Positions 16,710-25,274 of a stretch of 61,196 bases of DNA are shown here, in pieces. The position numbers and the translations under genes are program-made. Location: contig JAIMKV010000023.1 of NCBI GenBank assembly GCA_020692205.1, positions 1 to 61,196 on the forward strand, given 5' to 3'. Within the stretch, counting starts at the first letter, position 1; the number at the start of each line of letters is the position of its first letter. This DNA is from Myxosarcina sp. GA_180221_E-2-1-MAG-40_15 (GTDB taxonomy: Bacteria; Cyanobacteriota; Cyanobacteriia; Cyanobacteriales; Xenococcaceae). The notes under the pieces were generated by a model. It did no database searches and was not told the DNA's origin. It worked only from the letters and a program-made list of their open reading frames with translations.

Positions 16710-17102
16710 TTAGTTATGGTTAGTACTATGAGAGCTAAGGTATTGGCGCAAGCGAAACAGGTTGAGAGTTTGCCCAAAATTGAGTGGTAATAACGAAACG
16801 CCTTCTATACGAGACTGCAACCAGCCATCACCCCAATGCCATTCGTGAAAACCATCAATGCCTTTGCTCAATAAAAGGCGTAGACTATTATCTTCAACAA
16901 TTTCTACCTGATGTTCAATTGCTACTAACCCTAATGAACTAACAAAAGTATCTCCTGGACGTAGCCGATCTGACAAAGAAGCAAAACTTTGAGGCCACAT
17001 CCATTGCTTGAGGCGATCGCCCTCGAGTAAACTATCTCTAATAATTTTCTCTGAGGCAGCTACTTCGATTCGTAAGTTGCTTTGCTGAAAACTTCCCAAC
17101 AT
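16710..17102 (-). CDS. SRPBCC-like conserved protein
   Basis: A 130-residue protein. The order of an N-terminal strand with IEVAASEKIIRDSLLEGDRL, then QWMWPQSFA, LRPGDTFVS and a C-terminal amphipathic helix (NLFRLRQYLSSH) matches the START/Bet v1 (SRPBCC) fold, which binds hydrophobic ligands in a cavity. No catalytic motif is apparent and the ligand is unknown. It lies convergent to the preceding gene and divergent from the receiver-like gene. Confidence 0.55.
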   Translation of the reverse strand: MLGSFQQSNLRIEVAASEKIIRDSLLEGDRLKQWMWPQSFASLSDRLRPGDTFVSSLGLVAIEHQVEIVEDNSLRLLLSKGIDGFHEWHWGDGWLQSRIEGVSLLPLNFGQTLNLFRLRQYLSSHSTNHN

Positions 17103-17278
17103 ATTTAACCGATACTGCTTTTTGCGTGTATTAGTTAATTAAGTTTAGTTTAATTTTGCTAAGAGTTTCAAGACTAGTTGACAAGTTAATTTTAACTGGT
17201 TAAAAATCAACGCTATGACGATTAACGTTCGATCCCCGAAGTATCTTTGTGTTTCATTTAAAAATGAACTTGTGAATC

Positions 17279-17701
17279 ATGAATCATAGTACAACTTTTA
17301 ATTACCGCTCAAAAACGGTACTAATAGTTAATAATAATGGTGTAAAGCTAGGATCAAATTCTTTAATCTTAGCTTCGTTTCATCAAGTTTTTCTTTCAGT
17401 TTCAGAAGTACACCCAGCTATATCTTGGGTACAACAACATCAACCAGATTTGATCATTCTCGATTTAGAGTGGTCACCGATAGCTCAGCTACAACTAATT
17501 ACAGCGTTAAGATTGGATTGGCTAACTCGCAACATTCCGATTATGCTGATCGTCAACTCAACTGTAAAAGGGCTTGGTATCAATGAGCAACTTGATTATG
17601 ATGCCTGTTTAGTAAAACCTTATTCGATGACAGACTTGGAAAGAACAATATGTTCCTTAGTCTCAACTCCTGCTTGTGAATTATATGCTACGGCAGTCTG
17701 A
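17279..17701 (+). CDS. Receiver-domain protein lacking the acidic pair (pseudoreceiver)
   Basis: A single receiver (CheY-like) domain of 140 residues with no output domain. The phospho-acceptor position is present as Asp62 (LIILDLEW) and the conserved Lys as Lys113 (LVKPYS). The acidic pair that binds Mg2+ after the first strand is replaced by Asn18-Asn19-Asn20 (VLIVNNNG). Without these acids, normal phosphorylation is doubtful, so it may act as a constitutive protein-interaction module. No histidine kinase is adjacent. hemE starts 136 nt downstream, but any link is unproven. Confidence 0.75.
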   Translation: MNHSTTFNYRSKTVLIVNNNGVKLGSNSLILASFHQVFLSVSEVHPAISWVQQHQPDLIILDLEWSPIAQLQLITALRLDWLTRNIPIMLIVNSTVKGLGINEQLDYDACLVKPYSMTDLERTICSLVSTPACELYATAV

Positions 17702-17837
17702 ATACCATAGGCTGGAAATAAACCTGATTTTGCCACACAACTTCATATAATTAAACAATTTATTAGGGCAATCAAACCCTTGCACAATGGTAAGCTAACA
17801 GTTGCGCTAAAAAAAAATATTACATGGATTTAATAAA

Positions 17838-18899
17838 ATGAGTGGAGCGAATGAAACGCCATTATTGTTAAGAGCAGCCCGTGGCGAAAAGCTAGAACGC
17901 CCTCCAGTATGGATGATGCGCCAAGCGGGCAGATATATGAAAGCATACCGCGATATTAGAGAAAAATATCCCAGCTTCCGCGAACGTTCCGAAATACCTG
18001 AAGTAGCGATCGAGATTTCTTTGCAACCTTGGAAAGCCTTTCAACCCGATGGTGTAATTATGTTTTCCGATATTGTTACACCCCTTCCTGGTTTAGGTAT
18101 CGAAATGGATATCGCCGAAGGCAAAGGCCCGATTATTAGTTCGCCGATTCGTTCTCAACAGCAGGTAAACGAACTACAACCCTTAGAACCAGAAGAGTCT
18201 CTGCCTTTTATCAAAACTATCTTACAAAGTCTGCGTTCTGAAGTAAACCATAAATCTACAGTACTAGGTTTCGTCGGTGCGCCTTGGACTTTGGCTGCTT
18301 ATGCCGTGGAAGGAAAAGGTTCAAAGACCTATTCCAAGATCAAAGGGATGGCTTTTTCAGACTCGACTATCTTACATCAGTTGTTGAGTAAGTTAGCTGA
18401 TGCGATCGCTACTTATATTTGCTATCAAATCGACTGCGGCGCACAGGCAGTCCAGATGTTTGATTCTTGGGCGGGACAACTGTGTCCTCAAGATTATGAA
18501 GTTTTTGCTTTACCTTATCAGCAACAGGTATTCCGCAAGGTGAAAGAAACTCATCCTGATACACCTCTGATACTTCTTGTCAGCGGTAGCGCCGGTTTAT
18601 TAGAACGGATGACTCCTTCTGGGGCAGATATCATTAATGTCGACTGGACAGTTGACATGGCAGAAGCCAGAGAGAGATTGGGCAAGGAGATGAAAGTCCA
18701 GGGAAATATAGACCCTGGTGTCTTGTTTGGTTCTAAAGCAGTTATTCGCGATCGCATTTTAGACACGATTCGCAAAGCAGGCGATCGAGGGCATATTCTT
18801 AATCTAGGACATGGCGTTCTAGTTGGCACTCCTGAAGATAACGTCCGTTATTTTTTTGAAACCGCCAAACAAGCCGATCAATTATTAGCTCACGCTTAG
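17838..18899 (+). CDS. hemE: Uroporphyrinogen decarboxylase
   Basis: HemE removes four acetate carboxyls from uroporphyrinogen III to give coproporphyrinogen III, for haem and chlorophyll synthesis in the cytoplasm. The signature [14 protein letters not shown] lies at residues 21-34. It is followed by the conserved [11 protein letters not shown] segment, which holds the catalytic Asp, and the [12 protein letters not shown] motif. At 353 residues it is full length. It is followed directly by a strong terminator, so it is transcribed alone or with the upstream receiver gene. Confidence 0.97.
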   Translation: MSGANETPLLLRAARGEKLERPPVWMMRQAGRYMKAYRDIREKYPSFRERSEIPEVAIEISLQPWKAFQPDGVIMFSDIVTPLPGLGIEMDIAEGKGPIISSPIRSQQQVNELQPLEPEESLPFIKTILQSLRSEVNHKSTVLGFVGAPWTLAAYAVEGKGSKTYSKIKGMAFSDSTILHQLLSKLADAIATYICYQIDCGAQAVQMFDSWAGQLCPQDYEVFALPYQQQVFRKVKETHPDTPLILLVSGSAGLLERMTPSGADIINVDWTVDMAEARERLGKEMKVQGNIDPGVLFGSKAVIRDRILDTIRKAGDRGHILNLGHGVLVGTPEDNVRYFFETAKQADQLLAHA

Positions 18900-18920
18900 C
18901 ATCAGTGGGTAAACAGTAAA

Positions 18921-18960
18921 TTAAGAAGGGGCAATTCACCCCTTCTTAAAAGGATTTTTT
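18921..18960. terminator. Intrinsic terminator after hemE
   Basis: Perfect 11-bp stem TTAAGAAGGGG / CCCCTTCTTAA (18921-18931 and 18939-18949), loop CAATTCA, followed by six T residues at 18955-18960. It separates the convergent hemE and COP23 genes. On the - strand it lacks a comparable T-run. Confidence 0.85.
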
Positions 18961-18970
18961 ATTTCTTGGC

Positions 18971-19786
18971 TTATTTAAACAGAGCTGGCTTGCGTTCAGC
19001 GTTGTTAGGTTTGGGTGTAGCGGAATCGCTTCTTAGCTGTCTTCCTGTACCACCATCAGCTGGATCTAAAAAAGGTCTAAGATCGATATTTTCTGGCGAA
19101 TTACGGGGTGCATTTCCGTTTTTACCGTTAATTACGTTACCTATCTCCCCTAAGATATCTCTTCCTGATTGATTGTCACCAAAAGTATACACTCCCTGAG
19201 TTGAACCACCGTCATCAGCCACTAATAAATTATCAAAGATTAGATCGCGAGTGAGCTGAGGATCTTGTCCAGGAGGAACAGTCAAAATAAGACGGCAGTC
19301 TGTGGGGTCTAACTGAGTAGTGACACAGATTGTGTCGTAGCCATTTTCAGTTCCAGTAGTCAACTCAAGCAATCCATCCTGACGATAGGATTCAAAGCGA
19401 GAAGTAATCGCATCACAGCGTTTTTGGGGAGTCCAACCACCGCCCAACTCACTGGGAATCGCCCAAGGATATCTTTCATTGGGTTGGCTTTCTGGATAAT
19501 ACATTACGGTGTATTCACCATTGACTAGTTCACAAGTAAATCTGGTATCTGAATTTTGAACAGAAGTGGCAGGAGATGAGGGAACAGAACGGCGATTAGG
19601 TTGATTGATAATTACCTCTGGCGGTTCGCTATTTTGGCTCAGGACTTGCCGTAACTGCTGAATACTATTGAGATTCAAATCATCTACTGAAAACGCTTTG
19701 GCGCTGGTTGGTATGCCTAGTAAGGCGATCGCGCCAGGAATAGTCAATAGCGAAACCAAAGTTTTTATATTGTTGTTTAAATTCAT
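18971..19786 (-). CDS. COP23 domain protein, exported
   Basis: A 271-residue protein when started at ATG 19786, which opens with a typical signal peptide (MNLNNNIKTLVSLLTIPGAI, cleavage after AKA near residue 31). A frame extension to 19978 gives a start unlike the family and is rejected. The central domain, with TRFTCELVNGEYTVMYYPES, then WTPQKRCDAITSRFESYR and a Cys-containing ICVTTQLDPTDC segment, is COP23, named after a circadian membrane-associated protein of cyanobacteria. The C-terminal part is low-complexity and Asn/Gly-rich. The function is unknown; location is periplasmic or thylakoid-lumenal. Confidence 0.85.
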   Translation of the reverse strand: MNLNNNIKTLVSLLTIPGAIALLGIPTSAKAFSVDDLNLNSIQQLRQVLSQNSEPPEVIINQPNRRSVPSSPATSVQNSDTRFTCELVNGEYTVMYYPESQPNERYPWAIPSELGGGWTPQKRCDAITSRFESYRQDGLLELTTGTENGYDTICVTTQLDPTDCRLILTVPPGQDPQLTRDLIFDNLLVADDGGSTQGVYTFGDNQSGRDILGEIGNVINGKNGNAPRNSPENIDLRPFLDPADGGTGRQLRSDSATPKPNNAERKPALFK

Positions 19787-20046
19787 AGATTTTAGTGGCA
19801 CTGTTGTTAGTTCCTGCAATGTTCCAAGTTTAGTAATTATAAATACGATCAGAGCATTGACCTTTAATATCTCATCATTAAATTTATGCTTCAGTAGTTT
19901 TGACGATAGTAAGGTGCAAATGTTTCTGAGAAACCCGATAAATAGGTGATAATAACTGATAAACATCAAGAGAAGCAAGAGATCATACTAGTTATAAAGC
20001 TAGCTAAAAAGCAATAGACTATCAAAAAAATAGGGGTTCTAAACAA

Positions 20047-21453
20047 TTGAGTGCCAAACAAAGTTATGTTATCGCTGCCGAAGCATGGCAAGCCCTCGAA
20101 TCATCGATCATCTACTATCGAGGAAATCCTATAGGTACTTTAGCTGCTTGCGACTATAGTTCACCTTCTCTAAACTACGATCAATGTTTTGTGCGTGATT
20201 TTGTTCCTGCGGCCTTAATTTTTTTAATCCGAGGCAGAAGCGAAATTGTCCGTAATTTTCTCGTCGAAACACTCCGACTACAAATCAAGGAAAAACAGCT
20301 GGATTTTTTAGAGCCAGGACGGGGATTGATGCCCGCTAGCTTTAAAGTACTGCATCAGGGTGGTGAAGAATTTCTCAAAGCTGATTTTGGTGATCATGCC
20401 ATAGGTAGAGTTACCCCCGTCGATTCCTGTCTTTGGTGGATGTTTCTGTTGCGCGCTTATGTCAAGGCTACAGAAGAAAATTCTTTCGCCCACAGTCCTG
20501 AAATGCAAAAGGGCATTAGATTAATTATTGAGCTTTGTCTTTCAGCGCGGTTTGATATGTACCCAACGCTACTAGTTCCCGATGGAGCTTGTATGATTGA
20601 TCGTCGGATGGGAATTAATGGACATCCCCTAGAGATTCAAGCTTTGTTTCATACCACCTTAAGGTGCGCCCGAGAATTACTTTTATACAATAAAGAGAAT
20701 GCGACAATTCTCCAAGCAATTGACAGCCGTCTCTCTCCTTTAACTAGTCATATTCGGCATAATTATTGGCTAGACCCAGAAAAGTTAAACGTAATTTATC
20801 GCTATAACTCTGAGGAATATGGAGAAGATGCCTTAAATCAGTTTAATATTTATGCTGACTCCATTCCCTATGCCGCATTAAGCGAATGGTTTCCCGAAGA
20901 TGGAGGTTATTTAGCGGGTAATTTGGGACCATCTCATCTTGACTGTCGCTTTTTTACTTTGGGTAACTTGATGGCAATTCTTTCGTCCTTGGTTATGCGA
21001 CAACAGGGACAAATTATTATGCACACGATCGAGCAAAGATGGGAAGATTTAATTGGCTGGATGCCAATGAAAATTTGCTTTCCTGCTCTTAAAGGTCGCG
21101 ATTGGCAATTACTTACAGGCTGCGACCCCAAAAATCGTCCCTGGTCTTATCATAACGGCGGCAATTGGCCAGTATTACTAGGATTTCTAGTAGCAGCAGC
21201 AGTTAAGATGGATCGTTTTGATTTAGCCAAGAAAGCAATTGACATTGCCGCTAAACGCCTTCATAAAGACGAGTGGGCAGAATATTATGATGGCAAAAAT
21301 GGTCGTTTGGTTGGGAAAGAAGCCAGAAAATATCAAAATTGGACAATTTCTAGCTTTCTATTGGCTCAAGAGTTGGTAGACAATCCCAAATATTTAGATT
21401 GGATCTCGCACGATGGAGATGTCAAGCGAGCGTTTTTTTCAAGTTATCAGTAA
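20047..21453 (+). CDS. GH100 alkaline/neutral invertase
   Basis: A 468-residue glycoside hydrolase family 100 enzyme that cleaves sucrose to glucose and fructose in the cytoplasm. Family landmarks are YDQCFVRDFVPAALIFL (residues 44-60), FLEPGRGLMPASFKV, and IDRRMGINGHPLEIQ, whose Asp185 lies where the catalytic Asp of cyanobacterial InvA is expected. The second acid is probably the Glu near residue 411 (EWAEYYDG). The start is TTG 20047; no in-frame ATG fits. It lacks the plant transit-peptide extension. It is monocistronic. Confidence 0.92.
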   Translation: MSAKQSYVIAAEAWQALESSIIYYRGNPIGTLAACDYSSPSLNYDQCFVRDFVPAALIFLIRGRSEIVRNFLVETLRLQIKEKQLDFLEPGRGLMPASFKVLHQGGEEFLKADFGDHAIGRVTPVDSCLWWMFLLRAYVKATEENSFAHSPEMQKGIRLIIELCLSARFDMYPTLLVPDGACMIDRRMGINGHPLEIQALFHTTLRCARELLLYNKENATILQAIDSRLSPLTSHIRHNYWLDPEKLNVIYRYNSEEYGEDALNQFNIYADSIPYAALSEWFPEDGGYLAGNLGPSHLDCRFFTLGNLMAILSSLVMRQQGQIIMHTIEQRWEDLIGWMPMKICFPALKGRDWQLLTGCDPKNRPWSYHNGGNWPVLLGFLVAAAVKMDRFDLAKKAIDIAAKRLHKDEWAEYYDGKNGRLVGKEARKYQNWTISSFLLAQELVDNPKYLDWISHDGDVKRAFFSSYQ

Positions 21454-21474
21454 CAAGCTCTGTTGCCGAGAAAA

Positions 21475-22140
21475 TTAACTACTTGAATCTAAAAATAATT
21501 GTCTTTCAGCTTGTCTCCTTCTAGTCAGTCCTGGCATCTGTACTAGCCTGCCGCGTAAATTAGCTTTATCCCAACGTAGAAACTCATTAGCTGCACCAGT
21601 ATAATCTTCGGCATTAATTTTTTTAACTAAAGTGCTGCTTTTAATCGAATTAATTCCTACATTGAATGAGATAGAAGCTAACGCGCTGAACTGGCGATCG
21701 CTTAAATCAACTTGGACTATTTTGTCTAATTCTCGATGAATTTCTTGTAAGTGATGATTCAAAGCAATCTCAGCCTGTTTTGGATCAATGCGATCGCCGA
21801 TTTGTACAGGTTGTCCTGCTATTCTCGATAAGCCATAACCAATTACGGGTGTTCCATCAGTATCGATATAAGCCTGAGCTTCAAATCCTTCAAATTCTTT
21901 GATCAAGTTAACCGTTGTGTCAGATATAGGTTGGGGTTGTAGCTTTCTTGGCGTTTGCTGCTTAAACCCCTCTAATTTTTTGATTTTGGTAGCTAAAGAA
22001 TTATCTAAGCGTTCTAATTGAAGATCTTTAACCACATTTTTAGATGGTTCATAAATTTTACCTTCAGCAATAGATATGCTAGCTAAACCCATAGAGCAAA
22101 TACTGATTAGTACAATTACGCTATCGATATACTGGTTCAA
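21475..22140 (-). CDS. GH24 phage-type lysozyme, exported
   Basis: A 221-residue protein with an N-terminal hydrophobic signal (residues about 5-25) and a GH24 muramidase domain from residue 73: VNLIKEFEGFEAQAY, then IDTDGTPVIGYG. By alignment to T4 lysozyme, the catalytic Glu is Glu84 and the Asp is Asp93. The third catalytic position, Thr in T4, is Val99 here. The rest (DRQFSALASISFNVG and LPGLTRRRQAE-like LVQMPGLTRRRQAERQLFL) is well kept. No phage genes surround it, so this is probably a host cell-wall hydrolase. The start is TTG 22140. Confidence 0.85.
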   Translation of the reverse strand: MNQYIDSVIVLISICSMGLASISIAEGKIYEPSKNVVKDLQLERLDNSLATKIKKLEGFKQQTPRKLQPQPISDTTVNLIKEFEGFEAQAYIDTDGTPVIGYGLSRIAGQPVQIGDRIDPKQAEIALNHHLQEIHRELDKIVQVDLSDRQFSALASISFNVGINSIKSSTLVKKINAEDYTGAANEFLRWDKANLRGRLVQMPGLTRRRQAERQLFLDSSS

Positions 22141-22492
22141 AGTTGGCTGCTCAAATAGTTATTTTTCAACAAACAGTTTTAGCCGATTGTCAAGAAAACA
22201 GCGACTAAATTAAGCTATTAATTAAAAAATCTTTACCAACGGTGATCAACAATTTTGTATCTATAAATCAGCAAATTAAATAGATAGAGAGAAGCTTGCT
22301 TCTGGGGTTCTGTCCGAGTTTCGATCCCAAAAACAAGCTTCTTAATAGTTCACTCCTCACACTTCTAGAATTTTTACCTATTTGCTAAATAAACACTATA
22401 GATAGTGTAACAGTTTAATGATTGTCACCTCGATCAACGGTTACAAGTCATGATGCTTTTTGGTTGAGTCATCGGTACTCTGCTTCTTAAAA
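22141..22492. other. Intergenic region between the lysozyme gene and argD
   Basis: About 350 nt with no ORF. It contains the Yfr1-like candidate and a TATAAA at 22262-22267 that could act as a + strand -10 box. A second hairpin, ACACTAT-AG-ATAGTGT, lies at 22394-22409 (7-bp stem, 2-nt loop). Confidence 0.45.
22290..22365 (+). ncRNA. Yfr1-like small RNA candidate
   Basis: The 11-mer ACTCCTCACAC at 22352-22362 is identical to the single-stranded core that is conserved in the cyanobacterial regulatory RNA Yfr1. It is preceded by a hairpin with a perfect 9-bp stem AGAAGCTTG (22290-22298) / CAAGCTTCT (22334-22342) enclosing a smaller TGGG/CCCA stem. Yfr1 normally has a strong 3' terminator hairpin. 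Here only weak structure follows (TTCTAGAATTTTT and a 7-bp stem at 22394-22409). The hairpin could alternatively be the argD terminator on the - strand. Confidence 0.4.
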
Positions 22493-23761
22493 CTAAGCAA
22501 GTTTCTCGATTACGCTTTCTAAAATAGTAACGGCTTGGTCTACTTCATCTTGAGACACTATTAAAGGAGGAACTAAGCGGAGTACTTTTGAGCCTGCGGG
22601 AGCGAGCAATAAACCCTCTTCCATTGCTACTTTAACGACCTGAATCGAAGTTAAATCGATATCAGAACGTAATTCTATGCCATTAATCAGACCCCAACCA
22701 CGAACTTCGGTAAATAAAGCGGGATATTTTTTAGCGATCGCTCTTAATCGAACTCTTAGCTGTTCTCCACGTGCCTGGACATTATGTAAAATGCCTTCGT
22801 CTTCTAAAGTTTGTAATACGGCTAAAGCGCACGCACAAGCAAAAGGATTTCCGCCGAAAGTACTGGCATGATTACCTGGTTCAAATGCAGCACAAAAGTC
22901 TTTGCACAGCATAGCACCGATGGGAATGCCCCCTGCTAAACCTTTGGCACTAGTCAGGATATCTGGCTCAATCCCCAAATTTTCATAACCCCAAAGTTTA
23001 CCGCTTCTACCGACACCCACCTGCACTTCGTCAAATACTAACAAGATATTATTTTCGTCGCAGATTTTACGTAGTCTCAAGAAATATTCTAAATCTCCTG
23101 GACGTACTCCACCTTCTCCTTGGAGGGGTTCAATCATGATCCCTACTACTCGGCTTAAAGTACCTTCGTCGAGATCAGTAATTGCATTTTCGACCGCAGT
23201 AATATCGTTATAAGGAACATAGGCAAAACCAGTCGGTAAAGGACCAAAACCCTGTTGATACTTCTCTTGTCCTGTAGCCGTAATTGTCGCTAAGGTACGT
23301 CCGTGAAAACTAGATTTAGCCGTCAAAATAATCGGATTTTCTACCTGATCTAAATAGGTATGAGCATACTTTCTGACTAGTTTGATTGCTGCTTCATTGG
23401 CTTCAGCCCCCGAATTACAGAAAAATACTTTGTTCATGCAGGAGTGGTTGACCAACCATTCTGCTAGCTGACCCTGTTCAGGGATATAGTATAAATTAGA
23501 AACGTGGTGTAGCTTTTTAATTTGTTCTGTTACCGCAGCAATTAAAGCAGGATGAGCATGTCCTAAAGTACAGGTGGCAATTCCCGCCACAAAATCAAGA
23601 TACTCTTTACCCTCAGTGTCCCAAAGACGACAGCCTTCGCCTTTTTCCATAGCAATCGGAAACCGACCATAGGTTTGCATAACGCTATTGTCAAAGCGAT
23701 CGCGATCAAATTCGGCACTGAAAGCAGATAAAGAATTTTCTAAGATTGTGGATTGAATCAC
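22493..23761 (-). CDS. argD: Acetylornithine aminotransferase
   Basis: ArgD is a PLP-dependent class III aminotransferase that makes N-acetylornithine in arginine synthesis. Family motifs seen are FVAGIATCTLGHAHP, FFCNSGAEANEAAIKLVRK, the PLP-contacting LLVFDEVQVGVGRSG and TSAKGLAGGIPIGAM, which holds the Schiff-base lysine. The GTG start at 23761 is chosen because a perfect AAGGAG lies 6 nt upstream (23768-23773). A frame extension to an ATG at 23803 would place that site inside the gene. The resulting 422 residues is normal. It is transcribed alone. Confidence 0.93.
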   Translation of the reverse strand: MIQSTILENSLSAFSAEFDRDRFDNSVMQTYGRFPIAMEKGEGCRLWDTEGKEYLDFVAGIATCTLGHAHPALIAAVTEQIKKLHHVSNLYYIPEQGQLAEWLVNHSCMNKVFFCNSGAEANEAAIKLVRKYAHTYLDQVENPIILTAKSSFHGRTLATITATGQEKYQQGFGPLPTGFAYVPYNDITAVENAITDLDEGTLSRVVGIMIEPLQGEGGVRPGDLEYFLRLRKICDENNILLVFDEVQVGVGRSGKLWGYENLGIEPDILTSAKGLAGGIPIGAMLCKDFCAAFEPGNHASTFGGNPFACACALAVLQTLEDEGILHNVQARGEQLRVRLRAIAKKYPALFTEVRGWGLINGIELRSDIDLTSIQVVKVAMEEGLLLAPAGSKVLRLVPPLIVSQDEVDQAVTILESVIEKLA

Positions 23762-23942
23762 AGGTTGCTCCTTGGTAAAATTTATCTTTTCTAAAAAATG
23801 CATTTAAAATGACAGTTGTCATTCGATATTACTGGGATTGTCTTGTTTTAAACCAGACTTAATCTTAATGTAATTAATTTTAAGTAAAACTGTTGTCAAA
23901 CTCAGCACCGAATTTTGAACGCATTGTTCAATGTATATTTGA

Positions 23943-25013
23943 ATGTATAGTTACACCTTTGAGGAAAAGTATGGTCGTTTACGCAGGGAATTGGTCAGGG
24001 GTGCTGTAGTATTAGTCACTATTGTCCTAGTTGGTACTCTTTGGTATTGGCAGGTCGAAAAGTGGAGCTTTTCCGAATCAGCCTATATGACCGTGATTAC
24101 CTTGTCTACGGTGGGGTTTTCCGAAGTGCATCCGCTAGGAGAGAGGGGACGTTTATTTACTGTTGCCTTAATCTTAATGGGTTTGCTAACTATTGGTTAC
24201 ATTGTCAATCGTTTTACCGAAGCCCTAATTCAAGGGTATTTTCAGCAAGGAATCAAACTAAGACAGGAGAAGAGTTTGATTGAATCTTTAGATCGACATT
24301 ACATAGTGTGTGGTTTTGGGCGTACAGGTCGTCATGTCGCCCGCGAATTTGCTGCCGAGGGAATTCCCTTTGTTATCATTGATAACAATCTTGAAGAAGT
24401 AGAAGAAATTAAGCAGCTTGGATATACCGTAATTTTGGGAGATGCTACTTTGGATGAATCTTTGGCGCGTGCCAAGATTGAGCGAGCAACTTGCTTGGTC
24501 ACGGCCTTAACCTCAGATGCAGAAAATCTTTATACCGTTTTGTCAGCCAAGTCTCTTAATCCTCGGATCAGAGCGATCGCTCGCGCTAGTAATGAAGAAG
24601 CCGTACAAAAACTTCAACGTGCAGGGGCAGATGCGGTAGTTTCACCTTATATTACTGGTGGCAAAAGGCTAGCAGCAGCAGCCTTAAGACCTCAGGTGAT
24701 GGATTTTGTTGATGGGATCATTACTGGATCTAACCGTTCTTACTACCTTGAAGAATTTTTGATCGATTCTCAGGACTGTCCCTATGTCGGTAAAACTTTA
24801 AGAGAAGCACAATTGCGATCGCAGTCAGGAGCTTTGGTGTTAGCAATTCGCCGTTTTGATGGCAATTTGATCGCAGGACCAACGGGAGAAACAGAAATCT
24901 TAGAGCAAGATGCCTTTATTTGTATGGGAACTGCCGAACAGTTGCGCGAGCTTAACAAAATTTTAGGGCCAATTAACTCTCATAATTCACTGAGATTACC
25001 GAAGAATAAGTAA
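23943..25013 (+). CDS. Two-TM potassium channel with RCK (TrkA-N/TrkA-C) domain
   Basis: A 356-residue channel subunit of the MthK type. Residues 20-37 and 71-89 are the two membrane helices, with the pore helix and filter TLSTVGFSE between them (T56-V57-G58-F59). The filter ends TVGF, close to the canonical TVGYG but without Tyr-Gly. The cytoplasmic part holds a TrkA-N Rossmann domain (YIVCGFGRTGRHVAREF, GxGxxG) and a C-terminal TrkA-C domain from about residue 270. It probably mediates ligand-gated K+ flux across the plasma membrane. It is monocistronic. Confidence 0.9.
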   Translation: MYSYTFEEKYGRLRRELVRGAVVLVTIVLVGTLWYWQVEKWSFSESAYMTVITLSTVGFSEVHPLGERGRLFTVALILMGLLTIGYIVNRFTEALIQGYFQQGIKLRQEKSLIESLDRHYIVCGFGRTGRHVAREFAAEGIPFVIIDNNLEEVEEIKQLGYTVILGDATLDESLARAKIERATCLVTALTSDAENLYTVLSAKSLNPRIRAIARASNEEAVQKLQRAGADAVVSPYITGGKRLAAAALRPQVMDFVDGIITGSNRSYYLEEFLIDSQDCPYVGKTLREAQLRSQSGALVLAIRRFDGNLIAGPTGETEILEQDAFICMGTAEQLRELNKILGPINSHNSLRLPKNK

Positions 25014-25044
25014 CTGATTGCTAATTATCTCACATATTTTAGTT

Positions 25045-25240
25045 ATGGAAGATGAGGTAAGCGATCGCATGGCTGGATTAAATGCTGGTGCAGATGATTA
25101 TATAAACAAACCAGGTAGTTATGGGCGACTCGAACATTATTGAAGTTTATGTCCACTATTTGCGGTTCAAACTAGAGCAGCAACAAGAACCCCGCCTGAT
25201 TCAAACAGTACGGGGTGTCAAGTATGTTTTAAGAGAGTAG
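25045..25240 (+). pseudogene. Remnant of an OmpR/PhoB-type response regulator
   Basis: Two pieces of a response regulator lie fused. The first, from 25045, reads [20 protein letters not shown], the end of a receiver domain with its conserved Lys, and runs into a stop at about 25141. The second, in another frame to the TAG at 25238-25240, reads [15 protein letters not shown] followed by [15 protein letters not shown], the end of the winged-helix output domain. The central region between them is deleted and the frame is shifted. It is too short to be functional. It lies just after the K+ channel gene. Confidence 0.75.
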
Positions 25241-25274
25241 GAAAGATAGTTAAACTTATTCTTAACTTCTGCCT

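Noticed and set aside
21475-22140. Prophage signature suggested by a GH24 lysozyme
   Set aside because: The protein has an export signal, and no holin, integrase or phage structural genes are nearby.
22300-22335. tRNA T-arm-like stretch GTTTCGATCCC
   Set aside because: No acceptor, D-arm or anticodon arm can be formed around it; it is the interior of the hairpin at 22290-22342.
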